Positions 7,151-15,781 are shown, numbered from the stretch's first letter. The stretch is 64,000 nt of DNA from UBA1765 sp045615885 (GCA_045615885.1 JAZLFR010000080.1:1-64000), one strand, 5' to 3'. Made by a program: numbers and translations. The notes: generated by a model from the sequence alone, not told the origin.

Positions 7151-8483
7151 AAAGCATTCTCTTTCCGATTTTAATTGCGTTGAACTGAAGAACGTCAAGT
7201 TCTGGAATGGCGAAAAGTTCGAAGCTCGCGATTCTGTCTATGCAGGCTTTGCCAATCGCAAGTTCGCTTTCTGCAACAAGGAAGACTTGCCCGATGTGAG
7301 CGTGAAGGTTGTGGACTGCAACGGCGCCCTTGTGATGCCCGCACTCTTTGGCCTTGGACTGGATTTCATGGAACCGCTCCGTGACGACGTCTATACGTTT
7401 AACGATGGTCTTGATGCCATGCATCGTGGCGGTTTCTTCGGAGGCCTTTATGAAAGTGCAGCAAACCCTATTGATGACTGCGAAAAGCTTTCTGCCGCCA
7501 ACGATCGCCTGGTAAAGGATTCCATCTACTCCGCCCTGGCAATCAAGTTCCTGGGCGCATTCAGCAAGGATTTCGGTTCCGACCACCTGTCCGAGATGAT
7601 GGAACTGGCAAACGGTCTTGACGAAGATGACGACAGCTTTGAAGGTGTGGCTGGCTTCGGTGACGGCAATGCTGCCATCCCGCATTCCCGCTTCCTGCGC
7701 CTTGCCATGGAATACGGCAAGATGACCGGCAAGCGTTTCTTCTTCCAGCCCATGGACAAGACGCTGCGCAAGAGCGGTTGCGTTCACGAAGGTGCCTACT
7801 CCGATATGCTTGGCATGAAGGGCATTCCCCGCATTGCAGAAACCATCGCTGCCTATACTGTTCTTGAAACTGCACGCTTCCTTCAGGTGCCGGTCCACTT
7901 TAAGCAGGTGACCTGCGGCGAAACTCTTGACCTTGTTCGCAATGCCCGCAAGAATGGCATGGACGTGACCTGCGATGTAAATCTTTATCACTTGCTTCTG
8001 GATGATTCCTGCCTTACGGAGCTGAACTCTGCTTACCATATTCTTCCGCCGATCCGTTCCGCTGCTGACTGCGAGGCTTTGTGGAAGGGTATTGAAGACG
8101 GTACGGTAAATGCCATCAGCATGAACCACACTCCGGTCCGCGAACAGGATACCGAAGTCAACTTCGAAGATTCCGTCCCGGGGGCATTGTCCCTGGAAGT
8201 TGCCCTGCCTGCCATTTGGAACAAGCTTGTGGCTCGCGTAGGTGATGCTCGTGCCATCGAACTTCTTTCTACGGCTCCTGCCAAACTTGCTGGCGTGGAT
8301 GTCCCTGCCTACGAACCGCAGGTGGGCGGTGTGGCAAACTTTGTGGTCCTTGACCCGAACAAGTCTCACGTGGTTACCAAGTCCGAATTCGCCGGCCATG
8401 TCAGCAACTCTCCGCTGCTTGGCAAGGAACTGCCGTCCTCTATTATCGGTTCTTACATCAACGGAATTTTCACAAGCCTTTAA
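7143..8483 (+). CDS. pyrC': Dihydroorotase-like pseudoenzyme (PyrC')
   Basis: About 446 residues, DHOase length. Start ATG at 7143, with GGAGG 8 bases upstream, inside the end of pyrB. The overall DHOase architecture is recognisable (GMDVTCDVNLYHLLL, LPPIRSAADCEALWKGI, GALSLEVALP), but the metal and catalytic residues are gone: the usual DxHVHxREPG region reads GLGLDFMEPL (His to Gly72 and Asp74, Arg to Met76), the later His ligands align with Gln (FFFQPMD, VHFKQVT), and the catalytic TDHAPH reads MNHTPV (Asp to Asn328). It should not catalyse dihydroorotate formation. Known PyrC' proteins are needed to build active class A ATCase with PyrB. A true pyrC must lie elsewhere. Confidence 0.92.
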   Translation: MRRKHSLSDFNCVELKNVKFWNGEKFEARDSVYAGFANRKFAFCNKEDLPDVSVKVVDCNGALVMPALFGLGLDFMEPLRDDVYTFNDGLDAMHRGGFFGGLYESAANPIDDCEKLSAANDRLVKDSIYSALAIKFLGAFSKDFGSDHLSEMMELANGLDEDDDSFEGVAGFGDGNAAIPHSRFLRLAMEYGKMTGKRFFFQPMDKTLRKSGCVHEGAYSDMLGMKGIPRIAETIAAYTVLETARFLQVPVHFKQVTCGETLDLVRNARKNGMDVTCDVNLYHLLLDDSCLTELNSAYHILPPIRSAADCEALWKGIEDGTVNAISMNHTPVREQDTEVNFEDSVPGALSLEVALPAIWNKLVARVGDARAIELLSTAPAKLAGVDVPAYEPQVGGVANFVVLDPNKSHVVTKSEFAGHVSNSPLLGKELPSSIIGSYINGIFTSL

Positions 8484-8498
8484 TAGCAGGTTGCATTC

Positions 8499-9503
8499 TT
8501 GATCACTCTTCCAGAACCACATATCCTTTTTTGGATTGGCTCCATAGTTCTTTTGGTGCTAGTCCTTCTTGTGCTTCTTGAAATTCATCGCAATAATGAA
8601 CGCCGAGAGCACGAGGTTATGTTTGGTTCCGATGACTTTGAAAGAAGGTGCAGGGATTTGCAGCTTTCTGAAAAAGAGCAGCACACCATGGAAAAGCTTG
8701 TGCGCCGTTCCGTGTATTCGAACAAGGATGCTTTGTTCAATTCGGCAAACCTGTTTGAAGATGCTGTCAATCGTTTTTACGAATACCGAAACATTAATGG
8801 GATTCGCGATATTACGCTCGACTCTGTAACCGGCCTTCGCCGTAAATTAGGATTCTCGATTGCTAATCCGGATACGCCCTTTATTTCGACTAGGCAATTT
8901 GAACCTAACACCGATGTCAAAATCCGTCTTGAAAACGGGAGGGAGGTTCCTGTACAAGTTACACAGATTGATGAAAAGTCATTCAAAGTTCGTGCGGAAA
9001 ATCCTTTGCCGCCGAATTTTGAACGTGGTCAAAAAGTTGCAATCCGTTGGATTCGTCCGGGGGATGCTATCTATACAGCCAAAACGACAATTATTGCCCT
9101 TTCGGTTCTTCAGATTGAATTATCCCATGAGGTCCGCATTGATAAGTTCCAGCTTCGTCGCTGGGTTCGTGAAAGTGTAGATTTCTTGGCTGCAGTCGAT
9201 TATGGCGATAATGAAATTGGCATGGGCAGGCTGCTAGACCTTTCCGCTGGTGGTATTCTTGTCGGTCTCGAAAAAGAATGCTCGGCTGGACATCTGGTTC
9301 ATATTGATTTTGAGTTGCCTAGCTACGGAAGGGAGAATGTCGAAATTCGAATTTTGCGTAATTTGCAACGAAAAAATGAAACTTACCCAGACCTGATTTT
9401 GCACTCTGCGGAGTTCGCAGGGGAGTTTGGATGGACGCAAGAGAAGGTTTTGCAGTATCTATTTGAGCTAAAAAGGCGAAAAGATGGTGAAAAAAAGTGT
9501 TAA
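8499..9503 (+). CDS. Membrane-anchored PilZ-domain protein
   Basis: 334 residues. Starts at TTG 8499 with AGG 8 bases upstream; no better start exists nearby. One N-terminal membrane helix (residues ~8-27, FWIGSIVLLVLVLLVLL) is followed by a cytoplasmic charged region, a YcgR-N-like beta segment (about 120-210) and a PilZ domain with the c-di-GMP signature: RRWVR (RxxxR) and DLSAGG (D/NxSxxG). Both halves of the binding motif are intact, so c-di-GMP binding is predicted. It lies 15 bases after pyrC' and just before the pilus operon; the spacing suggests read-through from pyr, the topic suggests pili or surface behaviour. Confidence 0.88.
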   Translation: MITLPEPHILFWIGSIVLLVLVLLVLLEIHRNNERREHEVMFGSDDFERRCRDLQLSEKEQHTMEKLVRRSVYSNKDALFNSANLFEDAVNRFYEYRNINGIRDITLDSVTGLRRKLGFSIANPDTPFISTRQFEPNTDVKIRLENGREVPVQVTQIDEKSFKVRAENPLPPNFERGQKVAIRWIRPGDAIYTAKTTIIALSVLQIELSHEVRIDKFQLRRWVRESVDFLAAVDYGDNEIGMGRLLDLSAGGILVGLEKECSAGHLVHIDFELPSYGRENVEIRILRNLQRKNETYPDLILHSAEFAGEFGWTQEKVLQYLFELKRRKDGEKKC

Positions 9504-9538
9504 GCGCTTGATTTTTAAGCACTTATGCAATTTTTCGC

Positions 9539-9567
9539 TTGACATTTGCTTAATTATAAGGTAGAAT
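9539..9567 (+). promoter_or_regulatory. Sigma70-like promoter of the pilM operon
   Basis: TTGACA (9539-9544), 17-base spacer, TAGAAT (9562-9567). It sits about 33 bases ahead of the pilM start in a short A+T-rich gap. This is the best consensus promoter seen in the window. Confidence 0.8.
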
Positions 9568-9600
9568 TTAGGCGTATATGCTTTTAAAGCGGGGTTTATT

Positions 9601-10692
9601 TTGAGTTCTAGTATGCTATCTCGTGCTCTCGGAGAACGCCAAACCGTCGGCATTGACGTCGGGCACTACAGCATTAAGCTTGTGCGGATGCTGCATACCT
9701 CAAAGGGTACGCATATCGTTATGAATGCCGATCTTGAGCCGTTGGAAGAAGGTGTTATCGTGGATTGTAACATTCAGAATCCCGAAAAGCTCCATGATGC
9801 CATGGCCAAAATTTTTGCTCGCAACCGTATTGACGAGGTCCAACCGGATATCGTAGCTTCTATCAATGGTGCCGCCGGCGTGCTCGTTGACCAGATGACT
9901 GTAAAACTTCCGAAGGGCGCCAAGGAAGACGCTTTCATTTTGCAGATGGCTCAATCTAAACCGCCTTTTGACGACCCTGACAATGCTCTCGACTACCATG
10001 TCATGTCCCGCAACAAGGACGAGGTGAACATCGTGGTCGTCGCTATCAAGACCGCTCAACTTGAAAACTGGGCTCGCTTCTATGAATCCATGGATAAGAA
10101 GCTCAGCTGCATTGACATTGCATGTTTTGGCATGGTGAATGCCTACAAGGCTACAATCGAACCGGAACAGTCGGATCAGACCGTGGCCATCTTCAATATT
10201 GGCGAAAAGAAGATGAATGCCATTTTTGTCAAGGAAGGCTATTTCCATTCTTACCGAACCATGACCAGTGGTTCGCTTGAATCTGTGACCGGCATGGTTT
10301 GTTCTCACCTGGGTATTGACTCGGAAAAATGCCACCAGATCTTTGAGACTGGCGATACCAGTTCGGTCGATGGATTCTCTGAAGCAGAAGTGGAAGCCGC
10401 CCTCAAGATGGCTTACGAAGAAATTGTGAGTGCCGTTGAATTCGGCATTCGCTACTTCTCTTCCCATGAAGGTGGCGATACAAAACCGGGTAAAATTTTG
10501 CTTGGCGGTGGTGGAGCATGCTTGCCGAACCTCAAGGAATATGTGACAGAACGTGTCGGTATTGAAACCGATACGGTTAACCCGTTCCGCAATGTGACTT
10601 GCGATCCGTCGGTGCTCGGCGAAAACGGCATGTCGCTTGCACTCTCTAACATTTACGCCCCGGCTCTAGGGCTTGCTATGAGGAAGTTCTAA
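9601..10692 (+). CDS. pilM: Type IV pilus inner-membrane platform protein PilM
   Basis: 363 residues with the actin-like ATPase fold: phosphate-1 motif VGIDVGHYSIKLVRM near the N terminus and the C-terminal LLGGGGACLPNLKEYV. PilM sits on the cytoplasmic face and links PilN to the pilus motor. Start TTG at 9601 is 6 bases after GGGG and keeps the first helix; ATG at 9613 is the alternative. First gene of pilM-N-O-P-Q, with the pilN ATG overlapping its stop (TAATG). Motor, prepilin and pilin genes are not in this window. Confidence 0.95.
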   Translation: MSSSMLSRALGERQTVGIDVGHYSIKLVRMLHTSKGTHIVMNADLEPLEEGVIVDCNIQNPEKLHDAMAKIFARNRIDEVQPDIVASINGAAGVLVDQMTVKLPKGAKEDAFILQMAQSKPPFDDPDNALDYHVMSRNKDEVNIVVVAIKTAQLENWARFYESMDKKLSCIDIACFGMVNAYKATIEPEQSDQTVAIFNIGEKKMNAIFVKEGYFHSYRTMTSGSLESVTGMVCSHLGIDSEKCHQIFETGDTSSVDGFSEAEVEAALKMAYEEIVSAVEFGIRYFSSHEGGDTKPGKILLGGGGACLPNLKEYVTERVGIETDTVNPFRNVTCDPSVLGENGMSLALSNIYAPALGLAMRKF

Positions 10693-11303
10693 TGGCTTCT
10701 AAGAAGAATAAAGACCTTAGCCTCTGTATAGAGATTAACCTTCTTCCGGGTGAATTCCGCAAGAAGAAAAAAGATATTGGTTGGATTTTTGACCGCCGTA
10801 TCGTATGGCCGACTTTGGTGTTTGGCGTATTCGTTTTCTGCGCCTATGCTTTGATTGCATACGTAGACACTACGCAGCAGGAACTGACTCAGCGCCTTGA
10901 AACGACTAAGGCCGAAGTTGAAAAGGAACGCCCGCTTTTGAACAAGATCAATGATCTTGACGGCAAAATCGCGATCATCACTCAGAAGCGTAATGCTTTG
11001 AAGTCTATCCAGACCAGCAAGAAGAAGTGGGTTATCTTGTTCGAAAATATTTCGTCCGTTTTGCCGCCGAACATGTGGCTTACATCTTTGCAGCAGGCTG
11101 GCGCGAACGAAATTGAAATGCGCGGCACGACTTACGATTTTTCGGAAGTTGCCGAATATATGGTCAAACTTGAAAAACAGGTCAGTATTGGCGGGGTGAA
11201 GCTTGTCACAATCAACACTTCAAAGGTTGATGGTGAAGATGCCTACACCTTTACTCTCCGAGCAAGCATTCGTGAAGACCTTGGTCTTGAGGAGTCAAAG
11301 TAA
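10692..11303 (+). CDS. pilN: Type IV pilus assembly protein PilN
   Basis: 203 residues: a short cytoplasmic N terminus with the PilN signature INLLPGEFRKK (which binds PilM), one membrane helix (about residues 36-56, IVWPTLVFGVFVFCAYALIA), a coiled-coil stretch, and a ferredoxin-like periplasmic domain (MWLTSLQQAGANEIEMRGTT). Family role: inner-membrane alignment subcomplex with PilO and PilP. Overlaps pilM and pilO by one base each, typical of translational coupling. Confidence 0.95.
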   Translation: MASKKNKDLSLCIEINLLPGEFRKKKKDIGWIFDRRIVWPTLVFGVFVFCAYALIAYVDTTQQELTQRLETTKAEVEKERPLLNKINDLDGKIAIITQKRNALKSIQTSKKKWVILFENISSVLPPNMWLTSLQQAGANEIEMRGTTYDFSEVAEYMVKLEKQVSIGGVKLVTINTSKVDGEDAYTFTLRASIREDLGLEESK

Positions 11304-11944
11304 TGGGTAACATTGACTGGAAAGACAAAAAGACAATATATGCGCTCGTGATGATTCTCCTGATTCTCGGCGGTTCCTACTATTTGTATGATTATGTCTG
11401 GAATCCGTTTGTTGAAGAGGAAACACGTTTGCAGTCTGAATTGGATACGCAGGAACGCGAACTTCAGCGCATTACGCAGCAGAAGAAGCGTATTTCTGAA
11501 CTTGAAATGCAGCTTGTAGAAGCTGAAGCTGATTTCGAACGTTTGAAGGAAATGTTCCCGGAAGAAGAAAAGGTTCCTCTCCGTCTGCAGGACCTTTATG
11601 CCGTTCTCCGCAGTTCCGGCGTGCAGATCCAGAAGTTCAACCCGGAAGGCCGTGCTGAACGTGAACACTACATCGAAAACCGCTACTCCATCGTAGTGAA
11701 TTCCGGCTACCACATGCTCGGCTACCTGTTTGCTGAAATCGCAAACTTCAACTATCCGACTCTCATTACGGATTTGCGCTTGAACCGTTATTCCGGCATC
11801 GCTGCTGAATTGCAGAAGGCCGAATCCCACGGCTGGACCCCGATTACGGTTTCTGTTTCGTTTAATTTGACGACCTACACTTCAAAGACTGTTGCTGTCA
11901 ATGCCAATCAGGGCAAGGTCGGCAAGAAGGGAGGTAAGAAGTAA
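11303..11944 (+). CDS. pilO: Type IV pilus assembly protein PilO
   Basis: 213 residues. One N-terminal membrane helix (YALVMILLILGGSYYLYDYV), a coiled coil with many Glu/Gln (TQERELQRITQQKKRISELE), then a PilO-type periplasmic domain with the usual YHMLGYLFAEIANFNYP region (seek control of the fold by F/Y-rich helix). It forms the alignment complex with PilN and the next protein. The Lys/Gly-rich C terminus (KVGKKGGKK) is shared with the downstream fusion protein (FGGKK) and may be a lineage habit. Confidence 0.94.
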   Translation: MGNIDWKDKKTIYALVMILLILGGSYYLYDYVWNPFVEEETRLQSELDTQERELQRITQQKKRISELEMQLVEAEADFERLKEMFPEEEKVPLRLQDLYAVLRSSGVQIQKFNPEGRAEREHYIENRYSIVVNSGYHMLGYLFAEIANFNYPTLITDLRLNRYSGIAAELQKAESHGWTPITVSVSFNLTTYTSKTVAVNANQGKVGKKGGKK

Positions 11945-14091
11945 TGAATAAAAAGATTATTCTGCTCTCTGCCTTGATGGCTGCCGGTTACGGTCTTGCC
12001 GCCCAGGTGAAGGACGTTAGTTTTGGTTGCGGCAAGAATACCTGCGACGTGACTTTCAAGTTTGCCGATGCAAAGAGCTTGCCTGGCTATTTCCAGAAGT
12101 ACAATGCCGCTACTGGCAAGTGGACGGTTGCATTTGCCAAGAGTGATTTCGCTCTCGGTGAAGGCTCCTATGTCGTAGACGACCTTTCTAATGGCTTGAA
12201 GGAAGTTTCCATTTTCAAGGAAAATGGTCGCCAGGGTGAGCTCTTGAAGTTCGAATGGTCTACCGGCACTGCAGTGCAGGGCGACAATAACGCAGTTTCT
12301 TTGAATGGTGCCGAATTCAAAATTTCCTTGCCGAATACAAAGGCTAAGGCCTGGAAGCTTTCCAGCGTAATTTCAGCACAGAAGAAGGCCGCCGAAAAGG
12401 CTGCCCTCGAAGCTGAAAAGAACATGTCTGCTGCAGAAAAGAAGAAAGCTGCCGAAGAAAAGAAGGCTGCTTTAGCAGCCGAAAAGGAAGCTAAGAAGAA
12501 GGCTGAAGAAGAAAAGAAGGCCGCTCTTGAACGCGAAAAAGCCGAGAAAATTTTGGCAGCAGAGCAGGCTAAGGCCGAAAAGGCTCGCAAGGATTCCCTT
12601 GCCAAGGCAGAAAAGGCTGCAAAGCTAGCTGCCGAAAAGGAAGCCAAGATCAAGGCTGCAGAAGAGAAGAAGGCTGCCCTTGCTCAGGCCAAGGCTGAAA
12701 AGGCTAAGCAGGATTCCCTTGCCAAGGCAGAAAAGGCAGCAAAGCTAGCCGCTGAAAAGGAAGCTAAGAAGAAGGCCGAAGAAGAGAAAAAGGCTGCCCT
12801 TGCACAGGCCAAGGCCGAAAAGGCTCGCAAGGATTCCCTTGCCAAGGCAGAAAAGGCTGCAAAGCTAGCAGCCGAAAAGGAAGCTAAGCTTCGCGCTGCA
12901 GAAGAAAAGAAGGCTGCCCTTGAGCGTGAAAAGGCCGAGAAGGCTCTTGCTCTTGAACAGGCCAAGGCAGAAAAAGCTCGCAAGGATTCTCTTGTGAAGG
13001 CTCTGAAGGCTGTGTCTGCCTTGATCGACGGCGTTGCCGAAATGACTTCTGTCACTGGCTTTGGCCTCGACCAGTTCTCCATCAAGATGCTTGTGCCCCT
13101 CTCTTTGGACAAGGTTACCTATTCAGACAAGAAGAACACAGTGACGCTTGCCGTAACTGGCCCCGAAAAGTCTCCGCTTCTCAAGGTGAATGCAGGTTCC
13201 TTTGTAAAGTCCCTTGCCTGGACCAAGGAAGGCCTGGTTTTACAGCTGAGTTCCAATGCTCGCCCGAAGTTCTTTATGCGAGATGGCGCGCTTACCTTGC
13301 AGTCTCGCGAATCTGTTGCTACGGAAGGCTTCCTGTACTGGAAGGCGCTGCCAAACGGCATTCATACACGCCGCTGGGTTAAGCCTACCGAAGATGTAAT
13401 TCCTGCCTCCGTAGATGAATTCGCTGCCCGTTTCGAAAAGGATAGCAAGAAGCCGGTCACTGCCGCTCAGTCCTTCTTCTTGACATCTCTTGCCCGTGAA
13501 TTGATTGTCACTGCAGATGAAACGGAACTTTACGAACATGCTAATGACAATTCAACGGTGCTTGCCCGCTTGAACTTTGGCGACAAGCTTGAAAGCATTG
13601 ATATTGTAGGTCTCTATCACAAGGTGCAGAATGGTCCGCGCGTTGGCTTTGTCGACAAGCGTGCTGTTTCTTACCGCGATGAACTTTCTGCCGTGCAGTC
13701 TGAACGTTTGAAGCAGCTTGCCGTATTGAACGGTGAAACTGAAGATTCTCCGGCAAGTAAGGGTTTCTCCTTCGATAATGATGACCGTGTAATGTACAGT
13801 TCCTTCGGTCGCCGCGACCCGTTCGTCGATGTCAAGGGCCTCGTTGAAGAAGGCATCAACATCGACCAGATGGAACTTGTCGGTATCATTTGGGAATCGG
13901 AAGAACCGATGGCTATTTTGTCGGATGTCAAGAATTCCTCTGTGTCTTACACACTCAAGGAAGGCGACAAAGTGCTGAATGGCAAAGTTCTTAAAATTAC
14001 ACAAACAGATGTGCTCTTCCTTATTCAGGAATTTGGTGTGAGCCGTCGCTACTCTATGGGATTGCCCGATAAGTTTGGGGGTAAAAAGTGA
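11944..14091 (+). CDS. pilP: AMIN-like / Ala-Lys-Glu helix / SH3b / PilP fusion protein
   Basis: 715 residues, far longer than ordinary PilP (about 170-180). Order: signal peptide (1-20); an AMIN-like beta domain (about 21-130); a highly charged Ala/Lys/Glu stretch (about 145-350) containing three perfect-length 40-residue repeats; a beta-rich domain (about 360-500); an SH3b-like segment (TADETELYEHANDNSTVLAR and following); and a C-terminal PilP core with GRRDPFVDV and MELVGIIW. Inference: the long single helix spans the periplasm and joins PilNO to PilQ, while the AMIN domain supplies the peptidoglycan/secretin contact that the short PilQ here lacks. No lipobox, unlike classical PilP. Confidence 0.85.
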   Translation: MNKKIILLSALMAAGYGLAAQVKDVSFGCGKNTCDVTFKFADAKSLPGYFQKYNAATGKWTVAFAKSDFALGEGSYVVDDLSNGLKEVSIFKENGRQGELLKFEWSTGTAVQGDNNAVSLNGAEFKISLPNTKAKAWKLSSVISAQKKAAEKAALEAEKNMSAAEKKKAAEEKKAALAAEKEAKKKAEEEKKAALEREKAEKILAAEQAKAEKARKDSLAKAEKAAKLAAEKEAKIKAAEEKKAALAQAKAEKAKQDSLAKAEKAAKLAAEKEAKKKAEEEKKAALAQAKAEKARKDSLAKAEKAAKLAAEKEAKLRAAEEKKAALEREKAEKALALEQAKAEKARKDSLVKALKAVSALIDGVAEMTSVTGFGLDQFSIKMLVPLSLDKVTYSDKKNTVTLAVTGPEKSPLLKVNAGSFVKSLAWTKEGLVLQLSSNARPKFFMRDGALTLQSRESVATEGFLYWKALPNGIHTRRWVKPTEDVIPASVDEFAARFEKDSKKPVTAAQSFFLTSLARELIVTADETELYEHANDNSTVLARLNFGDKLESIDIVGLYHKVQNGPRVGFVDKRAVSYRDELSAVQSERLKQLAVLNGETEDSPASKGFSFDNDDRVMYSSFGRRDPFVDVKGLVEEGINIDQMELVGIIWESEEPMAILSDVKNSSVSYTLKEGDKVLNGKVLKITQTDVLFLIQEFGVSRRYSMGLPDKFGGKK
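12568..12927 (+). repeat. Three in-frame 120-bp tandem repeats in the PilP fusion gene
   Basis: Copies start at 12568, 12688 and 12808, each encoding 40 residues with the frame AKAEKARKDSLAKAEKAAKL followed by AAEKEAK-K-AEEEKKAALAQ. A partial fourth copy follows at 12928-13000. The copies differ at scattered third positions, so they are not a very recent expansion. The encoded sequence should form a long charged single alpha-helix. Confidence 0.92.
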
Positions 14092-15692
14092 AAAAGTTAG
14101 CCTGTTTTCTAGGATTTGTTCTTCTTGGAGCTTCGACTCCATTTGCCCAGAACGTACAGCCTGAACCTGCTCGTGCTGAAGCAACTGCTGCGAACAAGAA
14201 GCTTTACAACTTTACATTCGTCGATACGGATTATGAAGCCGTTTTTCGCTCTATCTCCGTGACTGCGGGTATTGACGTGTTGCTTGCCCCGGATGTCAAG
14301 GGTAAGATGTCTTTGAAGGTTACCAAGAAGACATGGCAAGAAACGCTCGATATCATTTGTGAAATGTATGAACTTACTTGGCTTGTTCAAGACAAGTACA
14401 TTTCTATCCAGCGCTCTGCAGCCTACCAGGCAAAGCAGAAGAAGCTTGCCGATGCCGCCGAACAGGCTGCCCAGGTTGCTCCGCTCGTTCGCCGCAACTT
14501 CTCTGTGCAGCATGCCAAGGCCGATGAACTTGTCAAGGTTCTCGAAAGCATGAAGTCTAACCGTGGCAAGCTCACCACTGTAGACCGTACCAACTCCATT
14601 ATCGTTTACGATACTGAAGCCAGCATCGCTCAGATGGACAAGGCATTGCAGGAACTTGACGTGGAAACACTTCAGATTATGATTTCTGCAAAGCTCGTCG
14701 TTGTTAGCAGCGACCTTTCCCGCGAGCTCGGTGTTGACTGGAGTACGAGCATGGGTTCCACTGCTTTGACCCCGGGTGTCGCTTCTACAGGTACTCCTGG
14801 TGTTGGTACCCGCATAAGTGCCGCTGCTCGCCAGAATGGTAGTGCTAGCGCTATCAACGGCCCGGGTAGCGTTGCAATTTCTGCAAGTGTCCTGGACAAT
14901 CGCCTGGGCGTCGCCATTGCAAACTTGATGGGTGATGCTTCCACTGAAATCCTTGCAAGCCCGCAGATTTCTACACTCGACAATACGGAAGCTACCGTTT
15001 ACATGGGTGACAAGATTTCCATTCGTGTTATTGACGACAATGGCGAATCTTCTACGCAGCTCGTTGAAACCGGTATCAAGTTGACTGTTACGCCGCATGT
15101 TTCCGGTGACAACCGTATTTTGCTTGACTTGCACCCGGAAGACAACTCCTATGGTTATGACGAAAAGGGTGAAGTCGTGATTTCTACCCAGGAAGCGAAG
15201 ACCAAGATCGTTGTCGCTGATGGTGAAACCGCTGTGATCGGTGGTCTTACCCGCAACGAAAATACAGAAAGTGAATCTGGCATTCCGTTCTTGAAGGATA
15301 TTCCGCTTCTCGGCAACCTCTTCAAATATACACGTCATGCTGTAGCCAAGAAGGACTTGATTATTTTTGTTACACCGCGCATCATTCGTAACCATGTAGG
15401 CGATGTGCAGACTTCGGAACCGTCTGAACTTGTTGCTGGTGAAGCTCCAGAAGCAAAGCCTGTTGAACAGGAAGCTCCGGCTGCAGAACCTGTAGCTCAG
15501 CCAACCCCGCAGGAAGCTCCAGCTGCAAAGCCTGTAGCACAGCCAGCCCCGCAGGAAGCACCAGCGGCAGAACCTGTAGCACAGCCAGCCCCGCAGGAAG
15601 CACCGGCAGCAGCACCAGTTGCACAGCCAGCCCCGCAGGAAGTTCCGGCTGCACCTGCAGCACCGGCTTCTGAAGCTGAAATTTGGGACTAA
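14088..15692 (+). CDS. pilQ: Type IV pilus secretin PilQ (short form)
   Basis: 534 residues. GTG start at 14088 overlaps the previous stop by 4 bases, with GGGGG just upstream. Signal peptide (MKKLACFLGFVLLGASTPFA), secretin N0 domain (NFTFVDTDYEAVFRSISVTA), an N1/KH-like domain (FSVQHAKADELVKVLE), then the secretin pore domain with the conserved end GIPFLKDIPLLGNLFKYT and KKDLIIFVTPRII. It forms the outer-membrane exit pore. Unlike typical PilQ it lacks N-terminal AMIN repeats, which instead appear in the upstream fusion. After the pore domain comes an unusual Pro/Ala repeat tail (15468-15653) that would lie beyond the membrane-embedded part. Confidence 0.95.
   Translation: MKKLACFLGFVLLGASTPFAQNVQPEPARAEATAANKKLYNFTFVDTDYEAVFRSISVTAGIDVLLAPDVKGKMSLKVTKKTWQETLDIICEMYELTWLVQDKYISIQRSAAYQAKQKKLADAAEQAAQVAPLVRRNFSVQHAKADELVKVLESMKSNRGKLTTVDRTNSIIVYDTEASIAQMDKALQELDVETLQIMISAKLVVVSSDLSRELGVDWSTSMGSTALTPGVASTGTPGVGTRISAAARQNGSASAINGPGSVAISASVLDNRLGVAIANLMGDASTEILASPQISTLDNTEATVYMGDKISIRVIDDNGESSTQLVETGIKLTVTPHVSGDNRILLDLHPEDNSYGYDEKGEVVISTQEAKTKIVVADGETAVIGGLTRNENTESESGIPFLKDIPLLGNLFKYTRHAVAKKDLIIFVTPRIIRNHVGDVQTSEPSELVAGEAPEAKPVEQEAPAAEPVAQPTPQEAPAAKPVAQPAPQEAPAAEPVAQPAPQEAPAAAPVAQPAPQEVPAAPAAPASEAEIWD
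15468..15653 (+). repeat. 42-bp tandem repeats encoding the Pro/Ala tail of PilQ
   Basis: Unit starts at 15468, 15510, 15552, 15594 and a decayed fifth at 15636. Each encodes QEAPAAEPVAQPAP with small changes (E/K/A at position 7, T/A at 13). Such in-frame repeats can vary in number between strains. Confidence 0.9.
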
Positions 15693-15717
15693 GAAAGTTC
15701 TTTTGCAAAAGTTTAAA

Positions 15718-15743
15718 AGCCTCTCCGCAAGGAGGGGCTTTTT
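15718..15743 (+). terminator. Intrinsic terminator of the pil operon
   Basis: AGCCTCTCC, loop GCAA, GGAGGGGCT (9-bp stem with one G-T pair) followed by TTTTT, 26 bases after the pilQ stop codon. Confidence 0.9.
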
Positions 15744-15781
15744 GCATGGGAATTTCTTTGGAGTATTGCAGCTTTGAAAAT

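Noticed and set aside
7068..8522. 484-residue open frame antisense to pyrC'
   Set aside because: Long only because of strong codon bias in the real gene. Composition is His/Val-rich noise and no start signal is present.
12168..12653. Ala/Ser/Phe-rich minus-strand frame in the repeat part of the PilP fusion
   Set aside because: Mirror of the Ala/Lys/Glu repeats; the pattern follows from the codons GCC/AAG/GAA read in reverse.
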